Source of the DNA: Apodospora peruviana
Lineage: Eukaryota; Ascomycota; Sordariomycetes; Sordariales; Lasiosphaeriaceae
Reading direction: 5' to 3'
Assembly (NCBI GenBank): GCA_033439685.1
Contig: JAUEDM010000002.1
Coordinates: forward strand, 434,001-498,000
DNA: 64,000 nt
Within the stretch, counting starts at the first letter, position 1, and the number at the start of each line of letters is the position of its first letter. The notes beneath the pieces are model-generated. The model saw only the letters and a program-made list of their open reading frames with translations, did not search any database and was not told the DNA's origin. The translations under genes and the position numbers were made by a program. Shown piece after piece: positions 22,144 through 33,897 of the stretch.

Positions 22144-23775
22144 CGACCCAACTACTAGTCTGGCGATTAGTGGCTTATCTATGGGAGAGCGGACGGGATC
22201 CCGAGCTTTCCACTATCTATGGCCGTATGTGCTTATGATGGTTCGATGTCAGGCCTATATACCTGTACTGAGGTAGAGAGCAATGCCGGAGTGTATGGCG
22301 ATGAGTGACCTTGTCGCTGGTGAAACAGGAACGAGTTCATCGAACTGAAGCAAATTTGAGAACCTGATGACTGGCCAGAGCGACAAGTTAATCCATACCA
22401 TGATGCAAGCCACTCATACACAACTGGGTCGACTTTCGCTGGCGCCTCGGATCCTATCTCAGCCGTGGCGTATTAAGATGCGAGATGCGAGATGGCTAAC
22501 CCGAATCCTTGTCTAATATTGAAATGGGCAAGTAAACCTAATTGGAATGTCAGAACCTTTGTGCCTGTCTAGGTTGTTACAAAGTGCTGACTGCATATCC
22601 TCAACAAGTCCGCCACTCCGCACGAGAACACATCACCAAAGTTCCCAAAGCGGTATCAACTGTCGAGATAAGTATTGCAGCCCGTTCTGTACCGTGCAGA
22701 CACACAGACGGTAAGCACTAAGCATCCAGTTGAACAAACCCACTGTGTTGGTTTGCCTGTTGTGTGACCTACCGGTGAAAAAGACACGCCTGAGTTGCTA
22801 CTCGCCAATCACTGGAACCCAACAAACTCGCCCTGTGGATCACAGAGAGGCTGTTGGTCGTGGCGTCACGTCACCTAGGCTGCCGCTAAGGAAGACTCGT
22901 CAGTCTTGGCTACCTCACCCATGAAGATTCGCCGAGACCACCTCGTACCGTACCAGCGCAACAGCGGGTCTAGAGCGGGCCAACTGCATGCAGGGCTTGC
23001 ACAAACGCGTGGATGATTAGCCTTGCAAGGAAGTTGGGATATGATCGTTTCCCAAGCTGTGGTTGACGGGCCACGTGCCTCAACGGAGATAAAAGGAAAG
23101 ATTAACATCCTGTTGAAAGCGACTTCGCCAATGAACCCATGCTTGCGGAAGATTTAAAAGGCAAATCTCGAACAAATGACTTGGGTCGATCTTCGTAGCC
23201 AATGATACTGGGATAAAACATACTCCGCGTCTTTGTCCACGAGGGGGAGTTGGGATATCCGGGTACGACAATAGCATTTCGTGGGAATGGGCGTAATTCT
23301 GCCGAGATGGACTGCTGAACAGGATGCCGCACAGGAGGATCCATCCCGTCCCCGTTGGAGAATCGTCCAATCTGTCGCTGCAAACGGAAGTTGGGGAACC
23401 CGTGAACGGGAAACTAATGACCACTTGGCTTCAGATATCTTCTGTAAATCTGGGCAGCTCGCCACAGCAATGACAGGGTCCTTAATCCTCCTCAATCCCG
23501 GAGCCAACAGGCGCAGCGGCACCCCCATGCCACGCATGGCCAGAGCGGCCGTGGATTGAGGGAAATGGATTAAATAACTGGAGATGCACTCCCGCTCGAA
23601 TGTCGATGAGCATTTCTTGTTTTGTTCTCCTCAACTCATTATTGTCTCTTCACACCCACCGAAGTTGAGGCTCTTTGGTCACACCACCTGTGCGTCGCTG
23701 TGCCGCTCCACCACGCGTGATTTTAAGTTTGTTTCGCGGAGGCCAGCCCCTACGGCATTTAGGGCTGTAAGCGCA
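22144..23775. other. Intergenic upstream of the P450
   Basis: It holds the likely promoter of the P450. No supported gene; the short open frames are unrelated to known families. A small direct repeat (GATGCGA twice) lies at about 22480. Confidence 0.5.
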
Positions 23776-25368
23776 ATGACGCTCCTCGCCAAGTTGAGCG
23801 AGTGCCTGGACCGGCCCGCTGTCGTCGCACCGGTTGTGCTGGTGATCGGGTATATTATTTACCAGCTCTTCCTCAAACCGTCGGTGCTGCCCAAACAGCT
23901 CGACATCATCGGCGCGAAGAAGGGCGATTGGTTCCCGACCTTGCAGGCGAAATGGCGCAACACCAAGGACTTCAAGGCGGCCTTGCGGATTGCCGACGCC
24001 GAGTTCAGAGACAGGCCCGGCATCCTGCCATTGCTGGGGGTGCCCAACCTCGTGCTGCTGCCGCGGGGTGACATCCAGTTTGTCCAGGAGCAGCCCGAGA
24101 ACGTGCTGAACATGCACGTACAGACGATGGAATCGCTGCAGACCGACTACACGTCCCCAGACCCAGAGCTGATCCACAACCCTGTGCACAACAAGCTGAT
24201 CACGACAACTCTCACGAACCAGACCGGAAACTTGGTGCCGGATATGGTGGAGGAGACGGCGTACGGATTCGAGAAGCTGTGGGGAACCGACACCGAGTAT
24301 AAAGACGTCTGCGTCTACGATACGCTGCGCCGTGTCATCGGCCTGGTGACCAACCGCGTCTTCGTCGGCAACCCGCTGTGTCGCAACGAAGAGATGCTCG
24401 AGCTCAGTATGCAGTATGCCCAAGCCGTGCCAGCTGCGGGGTTCTTCCTGGTCTCGCTCCCGAAGCCGATTCACTGGCTGGTGGCCCGAGCTACCAGCAT
24501 CCCCCTCCGGCGCCTCGCAAAGCGGTACGAGAAGTACATCCGGCCCGAGATCGAAGCGCGACTCTCCGCCTACGATGCCAGCCGCCGAGAGGACCTCGAG
24601 AAGAAACCAGCCGGCGAGCGCAACGACTTCCTGCAGTGGAGCATCGCACAGGCGAAGGAAAGCGGCGACCCTTACCATTGGAAGGTCGAATCGCTGGCGG
24701 GCCGGATCCTGCTGCTCAACTTCGCGTCCATCCACACGTCGTCCTTCTCCATCACGCACGTCGTGCTCGACCTGGCGGCGTCCAAGCAGGAGTACGTTGA
24801 CGAGCTGCGGGCCGAGATCAAGAGCGTGCTCGCCGAACACGGAGGCCAGTGGAACAAGCGGGCGCTGGCAAAGATGGAGAAGCTCGACAGCCTGATGCGT
24901 GAGTCGTCGCGGATGAACTCGTTCGTGACGGTCGGGCTGATGCGCCGGGTTGTTGCCAAGGGGGGCATCACGACGCCGTCGGGGGTTACGATCCCGTGCG
25001 GGGCCAGCGTCTGCGTACCGGCGTGGCAGGTGCTACACGACGAGACCGTGTACCCGGACGCGGAGACGTTCAAGCCGTTCCGGTTCGCCGAGCAGCGCAA
25101 GGACGATAGCGTCGAGTATGTCAAGCGGGCAAACAAGGCGTGGGCGACGGCCAGCAACGAGTTCCTCGCGTTTGGGCACGGGCGCAACGCGTGTCCGGGC
25201 AGGTTCTTTGCGACCAACGAGCTGAAGCTGATGCTTGGGTATCTGGTGATGAACTACGACATCGAGATCAAGGAAGGCACGCGGCCGCGGAACAATTGGT
25301 ACAGCTTGAACCGGGTGCCGTCTTTCGACGCGACGGTGAGGATCAAGAGGAGGGTCGCCAAGGCGTAA
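23776..25368 (+). CDS. Cytochrome P450 monooxygenase, intronless
   Basis: 530 aa from the ATG at 23776, which places a membrane anchor at residues about 17-32 (VAPVVLVIGYIIYQLFL). The frame stays open further upstream, but that part is not P450-like. The K-helix motif is ESSR (376-379). The haem loop is FGHGRNACPG with ligand Cys473, and a PERF-like FKPFRF lies at 432-437. The I-helix region reads LLLNFASIHTSSFSITHVVLDL, with a Thr/Ser-rich turn where acid-Thr is usual. The overall style matches fungal ent-kaurene-oxidase-like/CYP503-type microsomal P450s that oxidise terpenoids or other lipophilic substrates with electrons from P450 reductase. Substrate is unknown. No terpene synthase, PKS or NRPS lies nearby, so it is not in an evident cluster. 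Lack of introns is uncommon for this family. Confidence 0.93.
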   Translation: MTLLAKLSECLDRPAVVAPVVLVIGYIIYQLFLKPSVLPKQLDIIGAKKGDWFPTLQAKWRNTKDFKAALRIADAEFRDRPGILPLLGVPNLVLLPRGDIQFVQEQPENVLNMHVQTMESLQTDYTSPDPELIHNPVHNKLITTTLTNQTGNLVPDMVEETAYGFEKLWGTDTEYKDVCVYDTLRRVIGLVTNRVFVGNPLCRNEEMLELSMQYAQAVPAAGFFLVSLPKPIHWLVARATSIPLRRLAKRYEKYIRPEIEARLSAYDASRREDLEKKPAGERNDFLQWSIAQAKESGDPYHWKVESLAGRILLLNFASIHTSSFSITHVVLDLAASKQEYVDELRAEIKSVLAEHGGQWNKRALAKMEKLDSLMRESSRMNSFVTVGLMRRVVAKGGITTPSGVTIPCGASVCVPAWQVLHDETVYPDAETFKPFRFAEQRKDDSVEYVKRANKAWATASNEFLAFGHGRNACPGRFFATNELKLMLGYLVMNYDIEIKEGTRPRNNWYSLNRVPSFDATVRIKRRVAKA

Positions 25369-26631
25369 GGGTGGTCATTACTTGTACATACATCATGAAA
25401 AGAAAGCCCGGGACGTGATCGGTTGGTAGAATAACATTCTTGCAGGTTAATAATGATGCTGCCGTTGGATAAAGAGTGTTTCCAGTCGTCGAATCGCGAA
25501 TGTGCGTGGACATGTGCGGGGAGTGAAGAGGGAAAGCTCCAGCTCCAAGTGGGGCATGCCGGGCTCTCCCGGACCTTGGCGATAACGCCTCCGATAGCGA
25601 TGCCGGAAATGCAGCCGGCGGACTGGACTTGCCCGTGCGGGGTGATGTCGTCACACGACACAAGACAGCATGGAAGGTACAGATAGAATTGCCGGTCAAA
25701 AATGAGATGGATGCATCACTTGAAATAACCATAGCTAATTCATCGCGGGAATTGGGCTGGGGTCGCAGGTCTTTATGGTCGTTGTTGGTCAGATGGTTGC
25801 TTACTGTAGCCCATGCAGAGCAAGCCATAAGTCCGGAGGGCCGATGGCGATGCTTCAGGTAGTGGCAGTTAGGTGTCTGCCGGCATGCGTCGGACCGAGG
25901 TCAATTTTGATGCCGGCTCCCGTTGGGTCTTTCCTTATTTCGTCTCTTTGGTCTCGCCATTGCCATTTGCTCTTTCTATATACGATTCCGTCCATTTCCG
26001 AATCCTTTCTCGCTCTTGGGCGGAACTGGTAGGCTGGTGTTTCTGTCCAATTAAACCCATCGGCAGTTCATCTTTGCTGTTCATGCCCGGGCAATGTAAG
26101 TCAGATACATGTAGTTTCTCAGTCGGTTCAAGTCTAATAAATAGCGGACCGGGAGATGTTAGCTTTTCATCGAGTAAAAGCTCATCTCGGTGATCTGATG
26201 TCCAATGGTCTTACCGCCAATTCGATGTTTGCCCGGTTCATGTGGCCAATCGCTGATAATCGGACCAGCCCAGTTGTCTCATGCCAAAGGGTGAGGATCC
26301 ACCCAAGCTCCTTTTGTTGAACCCGTTCGATCAAGCTTGGACGCTGCACCCCCAATCCCGCCAAGGCCGTGCACAGGAGCTCCCCTCTACCCCTCCTCAA
26401 ATCCCTCACATCATCGATTCCAGTCGAAACATATTTTCTCCCTGTTGCACCCTCTTAGAATTACCTCAATCCCAAAAGAACCTCAGTTCGCCCTATAATT
26501 CCCTCAATTACCGCATTTTTGCAGTTTTAACTGTCCCGACTTCCCAGTCCAGTCATCTCGCCTGACTTGACTTCTCTTGTCCATTACCCCTGCATCCGAG
26601 TCCGACGACCCCGCGTTCCGTCACCGCCGCC
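25369..26631. other. Intergenic upstream of the aldolase
   Basis: The last 300 bp are CT-rich and CAAT-rich, as expected for a strongly expressed housekeeping promoter. I see no other gene. Confidence 0.5.
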
Positions 26632-28898
26632 ATGGGAATCTTCTCCGTACGCGTCCGCCATTCCCTTTCATGCCGGCGCGCCGTGTGCTAATTGCTTCCA
26701 TTTCCATTCTCTAGGAACTCAACCTCAAGCCTGGAGTGCAGTATGGTACGATTCAAGGAAACACTGTTGTGACCGCGGAGGCCGAAGCTGATAAACGGGA
26801 CAGGCGATGATGTCTTGAAGATCTTCCAGTTTGCTCGGGAGAAGGGGTGAGTAGTTTCAATCCCGTCAAGCTTCTTTTTTGTCTTTCAGGTCACTAACTT
26901 CTCTTCTTCCTTTCAGATTTGCCATCCCTGCCACCAACGTGACCTCCAGCAGCACCGTTGTCGCCTCCCTCGAGGCCGCTCGTGATCAGGGCGCTCCCAT
27001 CATGTACGACCCCCCCCCCCCCCCCCCCGTGGCGCAAATACATGGAACAGACGAGTTGACAGTTGGATAGTCTTCAGACATCGCAGGGTGGTGCTGCCTA
27101 CGTAAGTCTGATTCTTGTCCTCATTGGCTGCCTCTTGAACTCTTACTAACAACGATTCTTCCATGTTCCAGTTCGCCGTACGTATCCGCATAATCCAAGC
27201 ATCACGACATAACAAGTGGCTAACCTGCCGCGTCTATAAAGGGCAAGGGCATCAAGGACTCTGCTGAAAAGAGGGAGGCTTCGGTCGCAGGAGCCATCGC
27301 AGCTGCTCACGTAGGTTTATCCGTCAATCTGGTTGGGTTCTTGTGCCGAGAAGTAAGCTAACTGTGTTACCAGTACATCCGATCAATTGCCCCAATCTAC
27401 GGTGTCCCGGTCATCCGTAAGTGCCCCGAGACACCCCAATTGTTCAACCCTAGCTAACCCTAACCTAAGTCCATACCGACCATTGTGCTAAGAAGCTGTT
27501 GCCGTGGGTCTCCCTGGTCCTCGGTGGAACTTCCGTGGATGAATTGCTGACATCTCATCAGATGGCTGGATGGAATGCTGGACGAGGATGAGAAGTTCTT
27601 CAAGCAAAACGGCGTGCCTCTCTTCTCTTCCCACATGATCGACTTGTCCGAGGAGCCCGTGGAGGAGAACATTGCCACTAGCGCCAAATACCTGCAGAGG
27701 ATGGCTCCCATGAAGTAAACCAACCCTTGCCAGTATCTCTTTTATTTGGGTCCCCTACTGACAGCGATGTTTTCTCGCAGGCAATGGCTTGAGATGGAAA
27801 TCGGCATCACCGGCGGAGAGGTACGCATGCCCCTCGGTTCCAGAATCCAGCCACCTCAAATCTCATCCTCCCCCTTTTCCTGTTTTATATGTACTCTGTC
27901 TCTTCAAGTCCGGCTTTTATTTCCATCTTCCGCGTTCTCTTGTCGTGTCTGCATCTTAGTAGATAACCACAGCTCACATATTGGCCATAGGAGGATGGTG
28001 TCAACAACGAATCCGTCGACAATGCGTCTCTCTATACCCAGCCTGAAGACATATACAACATCTACAAGACCTTCAGCCCTATCTCGCCCTACTTCTCGAT
28101 TGCTGCCGGTTTCGGAAACGTCCATGGCGTCTACGCGCCTGGCAACGGTAAGCTGCAGGACAAGCGAACGTATCCAAGTGTGACAGACCAGAAATTGACA
28201 GAAAAATCCGTGTAGTCAAGCTGCACCCCGAACTCCTCGGAAAGCATCAGGCATTTGTGTCTGAGAAGCTAGGCAACGGAGACCAGAAGCCAGGTGAGAC
28301 ATGCTACCCCGTATGTTTCCTTTGACGTGACTAACAACAGATAGTCTTCTTCGTTTTCCACGGCGGTTCTGGATCGTCCAAACAAGAATATGCCGAGGCC
28401 ATTTCGAACGGAGTGGTCAAAGTAAACGTAGACACAGACCTGCAATACGCCTACTTGACTGGAATTCGGTGAGAACCACTACACCTTCCCCGTGTGCCTC
28501 TCGTCCCTCTGCTAACACACACGTAGTGACTACATAACGAAGAACATTGACTACCTTCGCTCGCAGGTTGGCAACCCCGAGGTAAGTTTTATTTTTCCCC
28601 GCGGGAGTTGTTTTCGTGTTTTGTTGAAGTTAACATGCCGTATATAGGGTGAGAACAAGCCCAACAAGAAGAAGTAGTGAGTCACCACCTTTCTTCCCAC
28701 TTTGATATATTTTGAGCCCCAGCCATACCGCTTGAACAAGACATCCGTCACTTAACACCCACACTCCACACATCCGGTAGAACTGTGACTAACACTCTCA
28801 TCAGCGACCCGAGGGTCTGGGTTCGTAAAGGGGAGGAGACGATGAAGGCAAGAGTCGAGGAAGCGCTCAAGGACTTCAACGCCACTGGCAGCGTGTAA
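26632..28898 (+). CDS. fba1: Class II fructose-bisphosphate aldolase, 17 exons
   Basis: Exons: 26632-26646, 26715-26745, 26804-26846, 26917-27003, 27071-27101, 27172-27177, 27242-27310, 27374-27416, 27470-27503, 27562-27714, 27781-27820, 27991-28147, 28216-28293, 28345-28468, 28527-28581, 28648-28676, 28805-28898. They join in frame into 362 aa, the normal family length. The product starts MGIFSELNLKPGV. It keeps the zinc site and active-site motifs: ILHTDHCAKK, EIGITGGEEDGVNN, GNVHGVYAPGNVKLHP, FHGGSGSS and VNVDTDLQYA. It cleaves fructose-1,6-bisphosphate to glyceraldehyde-3-phosphate and dihydroxyacetone phosphate in cytosolic glycolysis and runs the reverse in gluconeogenesis. Exon 6 is 6 nt (Phe-Ala). 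Several donors are GTACGN or GTGGGT. Every junction was chosen by conservation, so the mature protein is secure even if a splice site is off by a few bases. Confidence 0.93.
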
Positions 28899-29545
28899 GG
28901 CTGAAATTCCGGGCTAGGGTTAGTGTTGGCGGAATCTAGGTTGCGGGCCGGGGTCATGTTATTGGACTTTACCCACTCGCCAAGGATACAAAATGTGCTG
29001 TTGTAGTGTACGGCCGTGGCGCTTTGGGATGCCCCTGGTCGTCTTCATACCAGTACCCGCTGTTGGCGTTCCCATGGCTGTCGTTTCTGGTTGAGGTCCT
29101 GGGGCTCGGGGTACGGTAGCGTTTGTAGAAACTCAAGCAAGGCTCTTAACTAGTCTCCCCTGAGTCCATTCTAGATTGTCATTCATCAAGTCTCCTCCAG
29201 TACAAATCACCCATGTTTGAAGTGTGCCGTTCGGCTTGTGACCACCGGAATCAGCGACAGATCCAGGCTGTCTTTTGCATCATAGAAAATAACATTTTCG
29301 GCCTTGGCGCAGGATGGCGTACCCCTGAGTTGCTTTGGTGCACTGTGTCGTGGTGTTTACAGTCTTGGCAGACGGCGGACACCTGAGCGAGTAAGATGAT
29401 GGGTACATGTCATGGATGTGTTTCGCTATGTATGTACAATATTAAAACCAGTAATTTACACACATCCATCCCAATTACAGTTGTGAATAGTAATACAGTC
29501 TCGACCAAATAACATAACAAAAAACAATGCCCGTTAGTGGTTGGC
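28899..29545. other. Intergenic, convergent 3' flanks
   Basis: 3' UTR regions of the aldolase (+) and the membrane protein (-). No further feature seen. Confidence 0.6.
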
Positions 29546-30338
29546 TCATGACTCGGATGAAGACGATGAGCGCAAGCTATTTGCTAGTCCTGAAGCCTGT
29601 CCCTTGAGTTTATCCCACGACGACGGGCTGCTGTCCTGGATGGTCGCTTCTAATGAGGAGAGCTGCTTCTTTAGGAGGTCGACCTGAAAGAGACGGAAGG
29701 CGTCCTCGATGCGGCGCCTCGACTCGGGGTCCTTCATGATGGTGTTTGAGGCGGATGCTGTGCCGGTTAGGAAACCGCATTCTCCGCCTAAAAAGAGACC
29801 GCCGAGCGAGAGGCCGGTATAGGTTGCTGCGTCGCCCCAGAATGTGGGGCGGATGTAAGGTTCTAGATCTGGTATTGGTTCTATATAACCAGAGAAGGGA
29901 GGGGGTTAGTGACTCGCAATACGGTAATTTGGGGAGAGAGAGATAAGGGGTTTGCTGGGGTGGTTGTGGAATGGGGGAAGAGGAAGGGAAAAAAAGGGAA
30001 ATGGGGGAAAGGGAGAAATGGGGAGAGAGAAAAGGGGGCGGGGACGACAAACCTCGACGGCCGTTGGCGAACACAAGTTCGGTAGGGCGGGCGACCACGC
30101 GAAAAGCGTTGTAGAGAGAGAGGCGGTTTGCGCGGATGCGGTAGGCTAGGGCCAGCCCGAGACCAAGACCGAGGATGGACCCGATGGTCGTGTGGGTTGA
30201 TACTTTGCCGGCGGCTGTTCGGAGGCGCTCACGGTCTTGGGGTTGCAGGTCGTTCTGCATGTGCTGTTCGCCTATCTTTGCGAGGTCCTCGTGCGGGTGG
30301 CCGCGGAAGATGGCGAACATTGAGTGGTTGTCTGACAT
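29546..30338 (-). CDS. Small two-segment membrane protein, unknown function
   Basis: Two exons (30338-30053 and 29880-29546) with a 172-nt intron (GTTTGT...ATATAG) give 206 aa starting MSDNHSMFAIF. Two Gly-rich hydrophobic segments stand out: HTTIGSILGLGLGLALAYRI (about 49-68) and YTGLSLGGLFLGGECGFLTG (about 120-139). A charged helical tail (DPESRRRIEDAFRLFQVDLLKKQL) and a Ser-rich end follow. Joining the exons gives a smooth segment (NGRREPIPDLEPYIRPTFWGD), which supports the intron. Gly-zipper helices of this type are common in mitochondrial membrane proteins, but there is no clear targeting peptide. I do not recognise a named family. Confidence 0.75.
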
Positions 30339-30813
30339 TTTTGTGGAATAAGGGTTGGGGTGGTGGTGATGGTTGATGATGGGAGGTGCAGGTAGCAACG
30401 AGAACGATTTGAATTGGCTTTCAAGAGGAAATGTTATGTTGAATTGGGTTAATTGGATTGCACAAGTGATAGGTCAGGGTATCGTCATTTCAGGAGCTCT
30501 GAGTTACGGAGCTTGTTGAGCTCTGATATCACCTTGACCCCCTTGTGGATGGAGGGACGGAGCTCTTGATCAATGATGTCACAGCGATGGTAGTCACCCC
30601 ACCAGTGCGTCAGAAATGGGGGTCCAATATTTAAGCTGCAACACCAAAAAATGCTTGAGCGTCTAAATACTTGCAATGTAAACAAGCCCCCATTATATAC
30701 TGAGACCAAAATATATGTACTATGTTTTGTTAACCAAATAAACTTAACAGACTCCACAGCAATGCAATCCGGTAATGCAATCCCCTTTTCTACCAACCCG
30801 TCTGCCTTGAAGC
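30339..30813. other. Intergenic
   Basis: Promoter side of the two-segment membrane protein and 3' flank of the next minus-strand gene. No feature seen. Confidence 0.6.
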
Positions 30814-31893
30814 TTAAACTCGATTAACGCTATCCCCGCCATCCACCAAATTCCACCTCGGCGTATCGGGATAATTCCTGTTCGTGGACATCGACATCGA
30901 CCTGCTCGTCACCGCAGCGTCCGTCTGCTGCTGAATACTAGGAAACTGATTCCCCTCCAACTCCACCCGTGGCGGACTCAGCTCCATCTCGGTGGGTCGC
31001 TGTCCGCTATTGGGACTCATCATGAACCCCCCTTGCGGTGTTTGTTGGTGCATAGTACTACCATCGTACATGGCCTTGAACTCCTGCGGCAAGCTCTGCT
31101 GCCCCTGTTGACTATTCGGTGTCCATGGGGTTGCCGGACCAGCAGGTGAGAGGCTTGTTTTCCCAAACTGCGGCGAGGTTGCCTCAGGAACAAAGGTCTT
31201 GTGTGAGTCGTCTTTCCCTGATTTGAGCAGTCTAATCTGGCGGACGAGGTAGAATACCACGCCTGCAGAGACGAGAGTCACAAGTCCGAGGGCGCCGCCT
31301 AGACCTGCTATTGCTGCAATGTTTTGGTTGGCGGGAGCAGGTGTGGGCGTTGGTGTGATGGTCGTCGTCGTGATGGTCGTGGATGTGAGGAGGGGAACCT
31401 TTACCGCCCACTGGGTTCCGCAGCACGTCAGGTTGTTGTGGCCGCAGCAGTAGGTGCCGTCTGTGCAGGAGGTCATTTCGGCGGCGCCTGTCATTGAGCC
31501 ACCCCACTGTTTAACAAAGAGGACTGTTAGTTGCGGTGGACTCGAAGATAGACCGGAGGAGGTGTTAGTTACCCTCGGATCAGTGCAGACGTTGACGCAC
31601 GCCGGGCTCTTCCATGTCTTGTCGGTGCAGTATCCCCGGCTTATGATGCCGCTGTTGACGCAAAGGCCGGTCGACGCACACAGGTCTCGGTCGTTGGGAT
31701 CGCCATCGAGTTTGCAGCAGCTCGAGTGGACGCCCTGTTGGGTGATGCCCAGCTTGTTGCACGGTACGTATGTATCGTTGTCTGCCACGGTCACGCCATC
31801 TGGCGCGAAGCACTTCGTGTCTGCTGTTACTCTGAGGAGAAGAGTTGAGAGGAATGTGATTTGAAAGAGGAATGCCGTCGTTGGGTACCACAT
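30814..31893 (-). CDS. Single-pass membrane protein with Cys-rich ectodomain
   Basis: Exons 31893-31573 and 31506-30814 give 337 aa. The ATG at 31893 starts a signal peptide (MWYPTTAFLFQITFLSTLLLRVTA). The ectodomain has about 14 Cys in a conserved-looking spacing (CFAPDG, CNKLG, CCKLDGDPNDRDLC, CVNVCTDPRWGG, CTDGTYCCG, CCGTQ). A Thr/Pro stalk leads to one transmembrane helix (NIAAIAGLGGALGLVTLVSAGVVFYLV), then a low-complexity Pro/Gln/Ser cytoplasmic tail. This is the layout of fungal plasma-membrane, wall-sensor-like proteins. The 66-nt intron (31572-31507) is a multiple of three with no stop, so the frame reads through. I call it an intron because removal gives the family-like DPRWGGS and it has GTAACT, CTAAC and CAG. 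Function unknown. Confidence 0.75.
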   Translation of the reverse strand: MWYPTTAFLFQITFLSTLLLRVTADTKCFAPDGVTVADNDTYVPCNKLGITQQGVHSSCCKLDGDPNDRDLCASTGLCVNSGIISRGYCTDKTWKSPACVNVCTDPRVTNTSSGLSSSPPQLTVLFVKQWGGSMTGAAEMTSCTDGTYCCGHNNLTCCGTQWAVKVPLLTSTTITTTTITPTPTPAPANQNIAAIAGLGGALGLVTLVSAGVVFYLVRQIRLLKSGKDDSHKTFVPEATSPQFGKTSLSPAGPATPWTPNSQQGQQSLPQEFKAMYDGSTMHQQTPQGGFMMSPNSGQRPTEMELSPPRVELEGNQFPSIQQQTDAAVTSRSMSMSTNRNYPDTPRWNLVDGGDSVNRV

Positions 31894-33897
31894 CGTGGCG
31901 GTGGTTGACCCTGGTTGGGCGATATGGCGAAGCTGTGCGTTCGATGAACCGGTGGTGGACGCGAAGATAAGTAGAACACGCAAATTCGTACAGTCTCAAA
32001 GTTAGGTGAAGGAAGGAATGTAAAGGAGAGTAAGAAACAGAAGAACACAATAAGAAAAGAGCAGAGAACGTATCAGGACTTTTACATCTTGGCAAGCCAC
32101 CAAGAAACAGGCACGTTCATGGGACTTTTGGGACCTCCTTCTGTTTTTGACGGCCGCTCTGTGTCAACATCGCCGAGAGGAACCAACAGTAAGCCTTCAC
32201 ACATCGGAGGTGGCGCATCCGGATAAGTGGCCGGCCCAGAGGCTCGCAGCGGCGCACAGCATGATTTGTCCAGGCAGTTGGGGCCAACAACCTTCCCCAA
32301 GGTAAGCTTATCCCCTCTAAATAAATCGACAAATCACAGGCCGCGAGCAACAGCTGACGTGTGGCTGAGCTGGCATTTCCTACTAAGAATACCTACCCAC
32401 TCTGCCTGCGATTTGTAAAAATTCCGTGCGTGCGGAGTGGTGGTTGACATATCAGGCCGAAATAAGGCGGAATGGGTGCACAGAGAGAGGGAGAGGGTGA
32501 TAAATCACCACTCATGCTCTGAATCTCTTCATCGGCCGCCGGATCGTGTCATTTCCATCACCGCCTAGATCTAAGGATCATGCCATTTCTTACGAGGAGC
32601 TCGATACAGTTATTTATTTATCCTCTCATCGCCGTAAGACAAAAAGAATCCCGCCACCACGAGCACGGATGGCTAGAGGATGAATATGCTGACAGCAATG
32701 CTAGACATCGTCTCTGGGAGCCCAATGTAGACTGGATCGAATATATGGCCAATAAACCATTGCTATGACAACTGGCACGAACGAAAATGCAAATGAGGCA
32801 AGATACCGGTATCGGGACAGCTTGTTTCTAGCAAAGATAATACCACCCACTCGTTCACTCGGCGACGGCAAATTTTTCGAGTCAAGTTAGCCGCGAGATG
32901 GTCGGATGAAGCCAATAGCTTTAACGTTGTTAAATAAGGCATGCCAGGAATAAGCTAACAGGCAAGAAGAAAGCTGTTCCATGGTGCACCGGTAGTCCAT
33001 TCGGCACCACAGTCGCGAAGCTTACACTGTACACGGTTTGTTAAAGTAATCTCTTAGCTGCGTTAATGGGCAAAGGGGGATTCTTTTACTAACTGTTGAT
33101 ATCTCGTAATCGTTGGCTGACCCCATCGAACCGTCGAGAATATCCACGAGTAAGGTCCACTTAGTTCCATGCATCCATGGCTTGGCATGTTGAAGCTATT
33201 CACAAATGGAAAGAGCTCCCTGCCTTCCTGCCCATGTGTCGCCCTACGCCGTGCCGCCGACAAATGGACTTCGTCAATTCCAATCATCGTCGTCAATAAT
33301 CTTCCCATTCAATAAAACCGTCAACTAGGTTCAAAATTCCTCATCCATTAACCAACCAACCATTCATCAACCGCTCATCTACTTGCCGTCACAAACACTG
33401 AACATTTGGCCGACTTTCCTCTTACCGTAGCCAGTCCATGATAATTGATGACAACGACGGCAGTGCGACCGTCCTGCAGACGCGCCAAGTTCAGTCCACC
33501 AAAACGACGATGACGGCCGCGCATACGCAACACACACCCAAGCTAGGCGTGGTGGTTTACAAGCACTGCAGACACAGTGGGGCTTGTGCAATAATAATTC
33601 AAGTCCCATGTTTCAATGGTTGAAGGACTACTTACCAGTTGAGCAGAGTCGGAATGGTTATGCACTGCAGAGAGGCTTAGCCACGCTGGCGGGCAGTCAC
33701 TGACAACCGGGCTATCGCCAAGCTCTTCGGGCTGCACGCTGAGCAGCTGTAGGCCTGCCCTATTGGGTTACCTCACAGCTGCGCCACAGCACCTTTCTTC
33801 TGCTAAGAGGCATTTGTTCTGTCACCAGTCAGTCTGAAAGTTTCCAGCCAAACCATTCCCCAACGTAGGTGATCGACGACCAACTACAGCACGCATC
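31894..33897. other. 2-kb gene-free stretch
   Basis: Divergent promoter region between the Cys-rich membrane protein (-) and the HET gene (+). No coding sequence or RNA gene I can support. Confidence 0.5.

Noticed and set aside
23650..24840. 396-aa open frame opposite the P450
   Set aside because: Antisense shadow of a GC-rich gene, with no signal or homology.
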